A stretch of 24,623 nucleotides of DNA, taken from the NCBI GenBank assembly GCA_002440885.1, contig DJVY01000035.1:1-24623 (forward strand). The letters run 5' to 3'. A model generated the notes under the pieces. It had not been told where the DNA came from. It did no database searches and worked only from the letters and a program-made list of their open reading frames with translations. The number at the start of each line of letters is the position of its first letter. Positions within the stretch are counted from its first letter, which is position 1. A program made the position numbers and the translations under genes. Below are positions 7,706-14,554 of this stretch, in pieces. The stretch is from Bacteroidales bacterium UBA6244. Lineage in GTDB: Bacteria > Bacteroidota > Bacteroidia > Bacteroidales > F082.

Positions 7706-9808
7706 ATGTTCAACAACCGACAAAAAACCTTTTTGCTCAATCTGGCGGCGCATCCTTTGGTGTTGGCCTTGCCATTTACGCTGGTGTTCATTTGGTTTTT
7801 GCCCAATCCTACCACCAAATACAGGGCAGATTTGGTAGAAAACAGGCTCAGTGATAAAGTAAATTCAGAGCTGGCTTTTTATGATTTAAATAACGATGGC
7901 AACGATGAACAAATTGAATCGTTCCATAACCCGGTTAAAAAAAAAGCTTCCGTAAAAATTTTGTCCCCCGAAGGATTGGGATATGACCAATGGAACTTCA
8001 ACGGACATTTCAGCATGGCTCCTCACTTCCACTGCGCCGACCTGAACAGCAACGGGTTTGCTGAAATTTACGCCTTTTATTACCGTGACGACTCGGTTTT
8101 TATGAGCGTTTTTGAACCTTATCCTGACAAACTGTGTTATATACACGAAATGCTGGTTTCAACCGTTGAAAAAAGAGAAGGTGCAATCGATTATTCATTA
8201 AACAATTTTGTCACCGCTGACATGGATCTGGATGGTTTCGATGAACTAATATTCAATTTAAAAGGAGGTTATTCGCGCCAGCCGAGAAGTGTTGTACGAT
8301 TTGATTTGCAAGAAAAGCAATTCACTCACGCTGAATCAACAGGCATCTATTACACGCATGTGGTGCAACACGATTTTAATGGCGATTCCATTCCGGAGTT
8401 TTATTTTGGGTCGTCTGCTCCGGGTAATATTCACGATTCATTAAACATTCCTTATAGCGATTATTCGGCCTGGCTAACCGGATACAATCATCAACTGCAA
8501 TCACTCTTCCCTCCTGTTGAATGCAAAGGCATGAATTCAACCACCTACCTCACTAAATACATTAACAATCAAGGGAAAACCTTTTTGGTTGTTCAGTTTG
8601 CAAGCACCGAAGACTACACAATAGAAATAGTATTTTACGACAGCATCGGGCACATCCATAGCAACCGGTTATTTGAATTCGATCGCACACAATGGAAAAA
8701 AGCAGATATGCCTTTAACACCCATCAACTATAAGGGCAAATCGTGTATAATACTAACGATTATAAATGGTATCGCTACTTTAACAGACGAAAATTTCAAC
8801 CTCAGGGAAGTCACTATTGATGAAAGAATGGGTTTTATTTATACCCTCATCGATCTGGATAAAGACGGGATACTTGAATTACTAAGTTTAAACTATTCTT
8901 CCGGAAAGCTATTGATTACCAACGAATCACTTAACCAACCCATTGCGGTAACGGTAAAAAACAACATCGATGGGCGGTCGGTAAGTGTTGGTATTAAAAA
9001 ATTCAAAAACCAACCCAATCAATTGTATGTCAAAGTCGCAGACAGCTTGTCACTATATACCTATCGGGCTGACTGGATGTATTACCTTAAATATCCGCTT
9101 TGGTTATTCATTTACGCTATTGTATCACTGGTTTTCTGGCTTGCACAACAATTACAAACCCTGCAAAATCAACGAAAACAAAGAATCGAGGACACCATCA
9201 ACAGCTTGAGAATGAGCACATTAAAGAGTCAGATGGATCCGCATTTTATGTTTAACGTGTTGAATGGATTGGCCATAAACATTTCAAGTGGAAACAATTC
9301 TGTGGCCTATGATCAATTGATCAGGTTTAGTAAGATGCTCCGATCGCTCATTAATAAAGAAGGAAGCCTGCATGTAAGCTTGAGGGAGGAACTTGAGTTT
9401 GCCAGAAATTATCTTGAACTGGAAAAATTCAGATTTCAGAAAGATTTGAATTTCAGCATTGAAATAGATGAAAACGTTGACTTAAACAGGCGATTTCCAC
9501 GCATGCTTCTTCAGTTGCAAGTTGAGAATGCCATTAAACACGGGCTACACAATAAACTCACAGATAAGAAAATGTGGATAACAGCCCATTGTCGGGAGGA
9601 AAAAATATTGTTGGTTATCGAAGACAATGGCATCGGCAGAAAAGCTGCTGCAAAATACACCAGAGATCCGGGAAACGGATTAAATCTAACCGCAGAGATG
9701 ATACAACTTCACAAAAAAATGGGAGGCGGCGAAATCACCCACCATATTGTTGATTTATACAATGCATCAGGTGAAGCCACTGGCACAAAAATCGAAATCC
9801 TTTTCTGA
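7706..9808 (+). CDS. LytS-type sensor histidine kinase with FG-GAP/VCBS-like periplasmic domain
   Basis: A 700-residue membrane kinase. Order: helix about 13-32; periplasmic domain about 33-458 containing five acidic loops of the D-x-N/D-x-D/N-G type (starting D60, D112, D172, D223, D383), as in calcium-binding FG-GAP/VCBS beta-propeller repeats; second helix about 461-480; coiled linker; His_kinase domain with H513 in QMDPHFMFN; HATPase with N-box VENAIKHGL (N608), G1 DNGIG (640-644) and G2 GNGLNL. The family normally reads QMNPHFLFN, so N-to-D and L-to-M changes flank the acceptor histidine without removing it. Such kinases usually pair with a LytTR regulator encoded next door. None is in this window, so the gene looks orphan. 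The sensor may read a calcium-stabilised surface ligand, which is inference. Confidence 0.93.
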   Translation: MFNNRQKTFLLNLAAHPLVLALPFTLVFIWFLPNPTTKYRADLVENRLSDKVNSELAFYDLNNDGNDEQIESFHNPVKKKASVKILSPEGLGYDQWNFNGHFSMAPHFHCADLNSNGFAEIYAFYYRDDSVFMSVFEPYPDKLCYIHEMLVSTVEKREGAIDYSLNNFVTADMDLDGFDELIFNLKGGYSRQPRSVVRFDLQEKQFTHAESTGIYYTHVVQHDFNGDSIPEFYFGSSAPGNIHDSLNIPYSDYSAWLTGYNHQLQSLFPPVECKGMNSTTYLTKYINNQGKTFLVVQFASTEDYTIEIVFYDSIGHIHSNRLFEFDRTQWKKADMPLTPINYKGKSCIILTIINGIATLTDENFNLREVTIDERMGFIYTLIDLDKDGILELLSLNYSSGKLLITNESLNQPIAVTVKNNIDGRSVSVGIKKFKNQPNQLYVKVADSLSLYTYRADWMYYLKYPLWLFIYAIVSLVFWLAQQLQTLQNQRKQRIEDTINSLRMSTLKSQMDPHFMFNVLNGLAINISSGNNSVAYDQLIRFSKMLRSLINKEGSLHVSLREELEFARNYLELEKFRFQKDLNFSIEIDENVDLNRRFPRMLLQLQVENAIKHGLHNKLTDKKMWITAHCREEKILLVIEDNGIGRKAAAKYTRDPGNGLNLTAEMIQLHKKMGGGEITHHIVDLYNASGEATGTKIEILF

Positions 9809-9842
9809 CAGTTATTGTCACTTAAATGAAGATATAGATCGG

Positions 9843-10015
9843 AGTTGAATCTCGTTCGTAAATCATCATTTCACGCCACAGGCGGACAGGCTGTTGATCG
9901 ATATTCATTATTTCTTTGATATACACCCTTTTGAACACCGAATGCCGGCCTGTCCGCCTGTGGCGCGAAACACCGATTTTTGAATTTTGAAGTGGAATTC
10001 TCGTTCTTAAATCAT
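9843..10015. repeat. Nested direct/inverted repeat element
   Basis: Outer imperfect direct repeats (9843-9866 and 9991-10015; about three differences including one gap) flank a 23-bp inverted repeat (9869-9891 and 9948-9970) with one mismatch. The 56-nt centre codes for nothing obvious. The arms share the core GCCTGTCCGCCTGTGGC, itself able to fold as CGCC-TGT-GGCG. Direct repeats outside inverted repeats resemble a MITE or REP doublet with a target duplication. The 213-230 copy supports a dispersed family. Confidence 0.65.
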
Positions 10016-10037
10016 TCAGCACTTGAAATTCACTTTA

Positions 10038-10065
10038 CCAAAAGCCAATAGCCAAAAGCCAAAAG
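10038..10065. repeat. Four tandem CCAAAAG heptamers
   Basis: Four head-to-tail 7-bp units: CCAAAAG, CCAATAG, CCAAAAG, CCAAAAG. They lie just downstream of the tRNA 3' end. A short slippage-prone microsatellite with no evident function. Confidence 0.7.
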
Positions 10066-10071
10066 CTTTCC

Positions 10072-10085
10072 CGGATTTCAATCCG
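10072..10085 (-). terminator. Weak hairpin after the tRNA gene
   Basis: CGGATT pairs with AATCCG across a 2-nt loop, 8 nt beyond the tRNA 3' end on its strand. The downstream minus-strand sequence is T-rich (TTTTGGC repeats) but has no continuous U-tract, so a terminator role is uncertain. Confidence 0.35.
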
Positions 10086-10092
10086 AACTTTG

Positions 10093-10179
10093 AGCGGCAA
10101 ATGGGAGTCGAACCCACGACCCTCAGCTTGGGAAGCTGATGCTCTGCCTCCCGGTCACTATCGGGAGAGCTACTACCGC
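10093..10179 (-). tRNA. tRNA-Gly(CCC) with a 22-nt D-loop containing an extra hairpin
   Basis: The cloverleaf is complete except for the D-loop. Acceptor GCGGTAG/TTGCCGC pairs over 7 bp with two G-T wobbles. The D-stem is GCTC/GAGC, the anticodon stem TCAGC/GCTGA, the anticodon loop TTCCCAA (anticodon CCC), and the T arm GTGGG-TTCGACT-CCCAT. The discriminator is T73, as usual for tRNA-Gly, and CCA is not encoded. The D-loop (minus strand, 10166-10145) is 22 nt instead of about 8. It holds TCCCG (10166-10162) and CGGGA (10153-10149), which pair around an 8-nt loop, just before the G18-G19 doublet. The gene is otherwise normal, so either the tRNA tolerates the insert, the insert is removed, or the gene has recently died. 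ispG ends 46 nt upstream on the same strand, so the two may share a transcript. Confidence 0.85.
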
Positions 10180-10225
10180 ATAACGGATGCAAATTTATTA
10201 CTTTTTCTTTCTGAAATACCAAAAA

Positions 10226-11794
10226 TTATTCCTTATAAAATTCTTCAGCTTCTTCAGGATTAACCCAATCTCCTCCTTGCTTTATCAGCTCTACCAAAGC
10301 TTCAACAGCCTCATCCTGTGGGATATTTTTAGCTACTACCTGATGCTTTTTGTACAAATTCACCTTGCCCTTACCTGCGCCTACATAGCCATAATCAGCA
10401 TCCGTCATTTCGCCCGGCCCGTTTACCGCACAGCCCATAACCGCGATTTTGAGTCCGGAAAGATGCCGGGTTTTTTCACGTACCACGGCCAATTGATCTA
10501 TCAAATTAAACAAAGTGCGCCCGCACGAAGGACAAGCAATGTACTCAGGCTTGGAATAACGCAGACCAAGTCCTTGCAGGATATCCAACGCAAGTTTGGG
10601 CAAATCCACTGTGTTACCGGCAGTCAGGTTCTCAAGCCAAATCCCTTCGCGTGAAATTTTTAGCATTAGTATTGAAAAATCAACGGTTGCCTTTAATAAC
10701 AGGCTTTCGTAGTCACGCTCTGCGTAACTAAGTTTATAAGCTGTAAAATTGACCCCTTTATCACTACGTTGTTCTGTTCTCGTTGGGCTGATCGCAACAT
10801 CCACCCCATCAGCCATGGTTTCCGACACAACCATTGGTGGTTTCTGCCTCCCGGATGCGTTGCTTTTAAAAGCAATGACCTCGTGCGTGATCAGATGGAC
10901 CCTATTCTCCTTTTTCCCGTAAAGGGAAACCAGGTTAAGGGCAACAGGAATTTCATTTACCGGGTCTTCCGTTAGAGAAACCCGTATGGTGTCGCCGATA
11001 CCCAGGGCAAGCAACGAACCAATACCGGCAGCTGATTTAACACGGGCATCGACGCCATCGCCGGCTTCGGTTACGCCAAGATGTACAGGATAATAATACC
11101 CGGCCTTTTGCATACGCTGTATCAGCAAGCGGTTGGCTTCAATCATGGTGGGCACGTGACTCGACTTGATGGACAACACCAGTTGGTGAAAATCACTTCG
11201 CCGACATATATCAACAAACTCCAATGCCGACTCTACCATTCCGAGCGGAGTGTTTCCAAAACGCGCTAACATCCTGTCGGACAAGCTACCGTGGTTTGTA
11301 CCTATCCGGATAGCCGTATTATGTTTTTGGCAAATATGTAATAAAGGCAACAATCGTTCGGCCATTCGTTGCCGGCTCTCCTCAAAGGCAGCGTCGCTGT
11401 AGTTATACGACAATTGTTTTTTGTCGGTGTAATTCCCCGGATTTATACGCACTTTTTCGACAATAGTGGCAGCCAACTCAGCCGCCTTGGGGTTAAAATG
11501 GACGTCGGCAATAAGCGGGACATCGTACCCAAACGACAGCAAACGACCTTTGATTGCTTCCAGGTTTTCGGCTTCGCGGATTCCCTGTGTTGTAATTCTT
11601 ACGTAATTGCAGCCCGCATCAACCAGCTGCATCACCTGATCCACCGTAGCCCGGACATCGTTCGTATCTGTATTTGTCATCGATTGAACACGAACCGGAA
11701 AATCCCCCCCCAGGGGAAGACTTCCTACCATAACAACGGCAGACCGATGATCAGAGGCGGAAGAGGTATTATCCGCAAAATCGTAATTTGGCAT
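10226..11794 (-). CDS. ispG: 4-hydroxy-3-methylbut-2-enyl diphosphate synthase, three-domain type with short middle domain
   Basis: Catalyses the penultimate step of the MEP isoprenoid pathway, reducing MEcPP to HMBPP on a [4Fe-4S] cluster in the cytoplasm. The ATG at 11794 gives 522 residues. The upstream TTG frame start at 11839 lies inside the promoter -7 box and is rejected. Numbering from that TTG: TIM barrel about 34-300 with IPLGG-like and VQSMTNTDT motifs; middle A* region about 305-425; C-terminal cluster domain with C436 and C439 (CPSC), C470 in MGCAVNGPGE, and E477, the expected cluster ligands. Bacteroidota, plant and chlamydial IspG usually carry a much larger A* domain (total about 600 residues or more); here it is only about 120 residues. 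The catalytic residues are intact, so the enzyme should work. Confidence 0.96.
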   Translation of the reverse strand: MPNYDFADNTSSASDHRSAVVMVGSLPLGGDFPVRVQSMTNTDTNDVRATVDQVMQLVDAGCNYVRITTQGIREAENLEAIKGRLLSFGYDVPLIADVHFNPKAAELAATIVEKVRINPGNYTDKKQLSYNYSDAAFEESRQRMAERLLPLLHICQKHNTAIRIGTNHGSLSDRMLARFGNTPLGMVESALEFVDICRRSDFHQLVLSIKSSHVPTMIEANRLLIQRMQKAGYYYPVHLGVTEAGDGVDARVKSAAGIGSLLALGIGDTIRVSLTEDPVNEIPVALNLVSLYGKKENRVHLITHEVIAFKSNASGRQKPPMVVSETMADGVDVAISPTRTEQRSDKGVNFTAYKLSYAERDYESLLLKATVDFSILMLKISREGIWLENLTAGNTVDLPKLALDILQGLGLRYSKPEYIACPSCGRTLFNLIDQLAVVREKTRHLSGLKIAVMGCAVNGPGEMTDADYGYVGAGKGKVNLYKKHQVVAKNIPQDEAVEALVELIKQGGDWVNPEEAEEFYKE

Positions 11795-11836
11795 TTTTGA
11801 GAATTCAGCGTGCACTTTAATCCTGGTATTTTTAAT

Positions 11837-11844
11837 CAAAAGTA
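11837..11844 (-). promoter_or_regulatory. Promoter -7 box of ispG
   Basis: TACTTTTG on the minus strand matches TAnnTTTG. Transcription would start near 11830, about 36 nt before the ATG at 11794. The box overlaps the alternative TTG start, which argues against that start. No good -33 element is seen. Confidence 0.6.
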
Positions 11845-11930
11845 GGAACTTTTCATGGATACAGGCTTTAATTGTAAATCACCCAAACCAATTTCTTCAA
11901 ATTTATTTATAATTCATCTAAATAAAGTAT

Positions 11931-11938
11931 TAATTTTG
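11931..11938 (+). promoter_or_regulatory. Promoter -7 box of the DUF302 gene
   Basis: TAATTTTG fits TAnnTTTG, with TTTA 21 nt upstream (11906-11909). It lies about 195 nt before the DUF302 ATG, so the transcript would carry an unusually long leader for this window. Confidence 0.5.
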
Positions 11939-11944
11939 CAGCAG

Positions 11945-12132
11945 TCTGTTTTAAAAGACGTTTATACCGAATCAGATTAGGTTTGTAAAAACAGGGAAAC
12001 CCAATCCTCTCGGTATTAACTGTTTGCTTCTGTCAGGATGTTTTTACAAAATCAGTAAGAGGCAGTATAAAGCTAATTAATTAACAATTGACTGTAGGCT
12101 AACGCAAGCGTACATTCGAAAAACTAAAGCAC
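11945..12132 (+). ncRNA. Structured 5' leader or small RNA upstream of the DUF302 gene
   Basis: About 188 nt with no open frame. A perfect 12-bp inverted repeat pairs 11982-11993 (TTTGTAAAAACA) with 12039-12050. On its 3' side it stacks on a 4-bp stem TCCT/AGGA (12005-12008 with 12035-12038), and a GGGAAACCC mini-hairpin sits in the 5' bulge. A competing 7-bp pairing joins ATACCGA (11964-11970) to TCGGTAT (12010-12016), placed so that it forms a pseudoknot or an alternative fold. It could be a cis-regulatory leader or an independent small RNA. I recognise no known riboswitch class. Confidence 0.4.
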
Positions 12133-12615
12133 ATGAAAAAGAAAATTTTTTATTTCGCCACACTCGCATTGAGTGTTCTGTTAATAACAGGAAGCCCTGT
12201 TAAAGCACAGAAAAGAAACCAGAACAAAGACACCTACTATTTCTTTAAGGTGGTGAACATGACTTTTGACGAAGCGGTAGTTCGCGTAAAGGAAACGCTT
12301 AAAGAGCAAGGTTTTGGAGTAGTTTCGGAGACGAACATGCAAGAAAAAATAACCAAAGCCACCGGAAAAGAAATGAACCCCTACCTTATCCTTGGCGCAT
12401 GTAACCCACACGGAGCATACGAGGCGTTACAAATTGACGGACATATCGGGCTACTGTTGCCGTGCAATGTTATTGTACGCGATTTGGGCAACGACAGGAT
12501 TGAAGTAGCGGCCATCGACCCAAACAAGTCGATGCAAACGGCAGATAATCCAAAATTAAAGCCGCTGGCGAAAGAGGTAGGTGAAAAATTGAAATTGGCC
12601 ATCGCCAATATTTAA
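12133..12615 (+). CDS. Exported DUF302 family protein
   Basis: 160 residues with a signal peptide (1-25, ending VKAQ). The remainder is a single DUF302 domain, recognised from YLILGACNPHGAYEAL (84-99) and the family core IGLLLPCNVIV (105-115). C90 and C111 lie in these two motifs. DUF302 proteins are small alpha/beta proteins with no established biochemistry; this one would be periplasmic or secreted. It is a single gene behind a long structured leader. Its stop TAA and the stop of the convergent gene at 12612 share the palindrome TTAA. Confidence 0.92.
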   Translation: MKKKIFYFATLALSVLLITGSPVKAQKRNQNKDTYYFFKVVNMTFDEAVVRVKETLKEQGFGVVSETNMQEKITKATGKEMNPYLILGACNPHGAYEALQIDGHIGLLLPCNVIVRDLGNDRIEVAAIDPNKSMQTADNPKLKPLAKEVGEKLKLAIANI

Positions 12616-13220
12616 TATAACTGAACCGACAAGCCAACATTCACGATGCCTTTGTAACCGAACCCGAGTTCAGCAAAGCCACCGAAAGTTTTGCCTATCC
12701 GAACGCCAATAACGTTAGCCTGATAGGCGAGGCGGTTAATACTTCCGGAAACCTCAGAAAGCCCACTTTCAACGGTGGGCTTTAGTTTTTCGTTTCCAAA
12801 CTGATAGCCCAATCCAGCACCTGAATATACCTGAACAATTCCGCTGTTTACATACCGGTATTCCAACTCAACGGCAACGGTAATAAAATTCCTGTCCAAC
12901 TCACCAACAAGTTGCCCAACATGATAAACGCTGGCACTGCTTTGGTTGTAACCTGCTGTTACTCCCCACATAAAAAAACCACTACGCGATATACGCCTGT
13001 AGGTCAAGGTGATTACACCACACCCTGAATAATGATCGCGAACATATCGCTTATCAGGCAGACTGCTGTTGAGCATATTAGATTCAACCGAAAGAAATTG
13101 ATCAATCGGGAAAGCACCATAACCAATCAAAATATCGTGATGCTGGTAGCTTTTTTCCACATTTTGCGACAAGAGACTTAGCCCTGCCAACAAACCGAAA
13201 AACAATAAAACATACCTCAT
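12612..13220 (-). CDS. Small outer-membrane beta-barrel type protein
   Basis: 202 residues from the ATG at 13220. The frame is open to 13307, but this ATG starts a signal peptide (MRYVLLFFGLLAGLSLLSQ) and lies 31 nt after a TAnnTTTG box. The mature part alternates polar and hydrophobic or aromatic residues, with glycine-rich strands typical of 8-stranded barrels (WGVTAGYNQSS, VYSGAGLGYQFG, GGFAELGFGYKG) and an aromatic last residue (VQLY). I cannot name a specific family or ligand. The gene converges on the DUF302 gene with a 4-nt overlap of stop codons. Confidence 0.82.
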   Translation of the reverse strand: MRYVLLFFGLLAGLSLLSQNVEKSYQHHDILIGYGAFPIDQFLSVESNMLNSSLPDKRYVRDHYSGCGVITLTYRRISRSGFFMWGVTAGYNQSSASVYHVGQLVGELDRNFITVAVELEYRYVNSGIVQVYSGAGLGYQFGNEKLKPTVESGLSEVSGSINRLAYQANVIGVRIGKTFGGFAELGFGYKGIVNVGLSVQLY

Positions 13221-13250
13221 ATCCGGAAAACAAGTTGATAAAACCTGGCT

Positions 13251-13258
13251 CAAAAGTA
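13251..13258 (-). promoter_or_regulatory. Promoter -7 box of the 12612-13220 gene
   Basis: TACTTTTG on the minus strand matches TAnnTTTG. Predicted start near 13244, leader about 24 nt. Confidence 0.6.
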
Positions 13259-13377
13259 GTGTAAAAAACTCAGGCAGTTGCGCGCTGCTATCGCGAAAAA
13301 GCAACAATCAATATACCGGATGGAAAATCAACTCCACTTAGAAATGGAATCTCCGGCCCGGCTAGGTCAATCTTCGA

Positions 13378-14370
13378 CTAAAACTCGAAGGTTAATCCAA
13401 TGCCCGGATACACTTTTTTAAAGCTGTCCTCAAAGTAAAGGAAGGGCTTGATGTTCACCTTCTCCACAGGATTTACAATGAAGCCTAACCGGTATGTATC
13501 GTTGGCGAAGAAATTACTGTTTTTGTTGGTCAGAAATCCGGCTTCCAGTCCGTACCATGCAGGCTTATCTGGTTTTTTTGAGAAATTCATGGCATAGCCA
13601 AAACTCAGGAAATTGTTAATAGTAAAACTGCTGTTGTTATCGAACACGTAGTTCATCTCGTCAGAAATAACAAAGCGGTGCTTTAACCGACCCCGACTGC
13701 CAATACCTACGACAGCAGAAAAGCCAATGTTTACCATCCCTGTATTTTTAATCAAGGCCGCTCCCATTCCTGCTTTAAGGCCAATTTGATCGAGATGGGC
13801 ATTGGAGGTAGTCTGCTCATGTGTGAGTACCAATTGATCGTCCTGCCATGCGTAATAGAAATTTTTGGCCACGCGTTCAGGTTTTGAAGCCCGGGATAGA
13901 GATTCTTCTACCACTGCTATCAACTTGGGTTGCGCGAGCTCCTCCAATTGCGTAAAATAAATCAGAATGTCCTCCCCATCGCTGATGCCACAACCTTCAG
14001 GATCAGGTGGTATCAATCGGCAGCGGTTGCTGTTGTAATTTATTTTGCTTTTATCATTCAACACAAAAACCTGCGTTTTGCTCAGGCTATCCACTTTCAG
14101 GTACGCTGACTGTTTGTACGTTATCTCATATCCTCCCTTACTCGAAAATTGGGGTTGCAATCTGGCTAAGTCTTCCTGAAACTGTTTAATTAACGCGATG
14201 GCTGTACCCGATTCAGCTAGCTCAGGTAAATTGTCTGAGGTTAATTTCACCGCAAGCGTGGGCGAAACCTGCACCACCAAAGTGTCGTTGATTTGTGCCT
14301 TTGCACTGTAGAAGGTGACCCACAGGAGAGCCACTAACGATAAATTTTTTAATAAAGTAATTTTTTTCAT
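13378..14370 (-). CDS. Exported protein with beta-rich C-terminal half, probable outer-membrane protein
   Basis: 330 residues from the ATG at 14370, which begins a signal peptide (MKKITLLKNLSLVALLWVTF, cleavage near AKAQ). Residues about 25-190 form a mixed domain with two close cysteines (CRLIPPDPEGCG). From about 200 the chain becomes strand-like with glycine and aromatic alternation (GFSAVVGIG, INNFLSFGYAMNF, WYGLEAGF), ending in GIGLTFEF, whose terminal phenylalanine is typical of outer-membrane barrels. I do not recognise the family. The promoter carries a four-box array like that of the sensor kinase operon, making this a candidate target of that regulator. Confidence 0.83.
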   Translation of the reverse strand: MKKITLLKNLSLVALLWVTFYSAKAQINDTLVVQVSPTLAVKLTSDNLPELAESGTAIALIKQFQEDLARLQPQFSSKGGYEITYKQSAYLKVDSLSKTQVFVLNDKSKINYNSNRCRLIPPDPEGCGISDGEDILIYFTQLEELAQPKLIAVVEESLSRASKPERVAKNFYYAWQDDQLVLTHEQTTSNAHLDQIGLKAGMGAALIKNTGMVNIGFSAVVGIGSRGRLKHRFVISDEMNYVFDNNSSFTINNFLSFGYAMNFSKKPDKPAWYGLEAGFLTNKNSNFFANDTYRLGFIVNPVEKVNIKPFLYFEDSFKKVYPGIGLTFEF

Positions 14371-14411
14371 GGTTGCGTTTTTTAAGATGTACACTTTTTC
14401 AAATACACAAC

Positions 14412-14419
14412 CAAAATTA
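14412..14419 (-). promoter_or_regulatory. Promoter -7 box of the 13378-14370 gene
   Basis: TAATTTTG on the minus strand fits TAnnTTTG. Predicted start near 14405, leader about 35 nt. The phased boxes begin 28 nt upstream and there is no clear -33 element. Confidence 0.6.
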
Positions 14420-14447
14420 TCGATTATGAAAATCAGACTCTTAAATA

Positions 14448-14482
14448 TTAACCGTTTTTACAGATTGTTAAGTTTTGTTAGC
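14448..14482 (-). promoter_or_regulatory. Second phased TTAA-type box array, putative response-regulator operator
   Basis: Read on the minus strand, CTAA, TTAA, GTAA and TTAA are each spaced by 10 bp. The block aligns without gaps to 4420-4457 at 25 of 38 positions (the alignment runs to 14445), including the shared run TTAACAA. The distance to the -7 box is 28 nt, against 27 nt at the kinase promoter. Confidence 0.55.
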
Positions 14483-14521
14483 AAAAAAATAAAAAAAGCG
14501 GCTTGAAACACATCAAACCGC
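14483..14521 (-). terminator. Rho-independent terminator of the TonB receptor gene
   Basis: On the minus strand GCGGTTTGA (14521-14513) pairs with TCAAGCCGC (14506-14498), 9 bp with one G-T wobble and a 6-nt loop, followed by TTTTTTTATTTTTTT. It lies 34 nt after the receptor stop codon. Confidence 0.9.
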
Positions 14522-14554
14522 CTGGAAACAAATTATTCAACAAAACAAAATCCA

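Noticed and set aside
7523..7753. N-terminal extension of the T9SS protein gene
   Set aside because: It overlaps the divergent kinase gene and its promoter. The internal ATG at 7522 starts a proper signal peptide after a consensus -7 box.
9806..9820. TGACA/TGTCA hairpin as terminator of the LytS-type kinase gene
   Set aside because: Only 5 bp, overlapping the stop codon and with no T-run after it.
9822..10022. 66-codon frame on the minus strand
   Set aside because: It consists of the nested repeat element and reads through both inverted arms.
11795..11839. TTG start and 15-residue extension for ispG
   Set aside because: The TTG is part of the TACTTTTG promoter box, and the extension has no conserved residues.
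11945..12070. 6S RNA
   Set aside because: It has a strong hairpin, but I cannot see the long closing stem with a central bubble. Kept only as a structured leader or small RNA.
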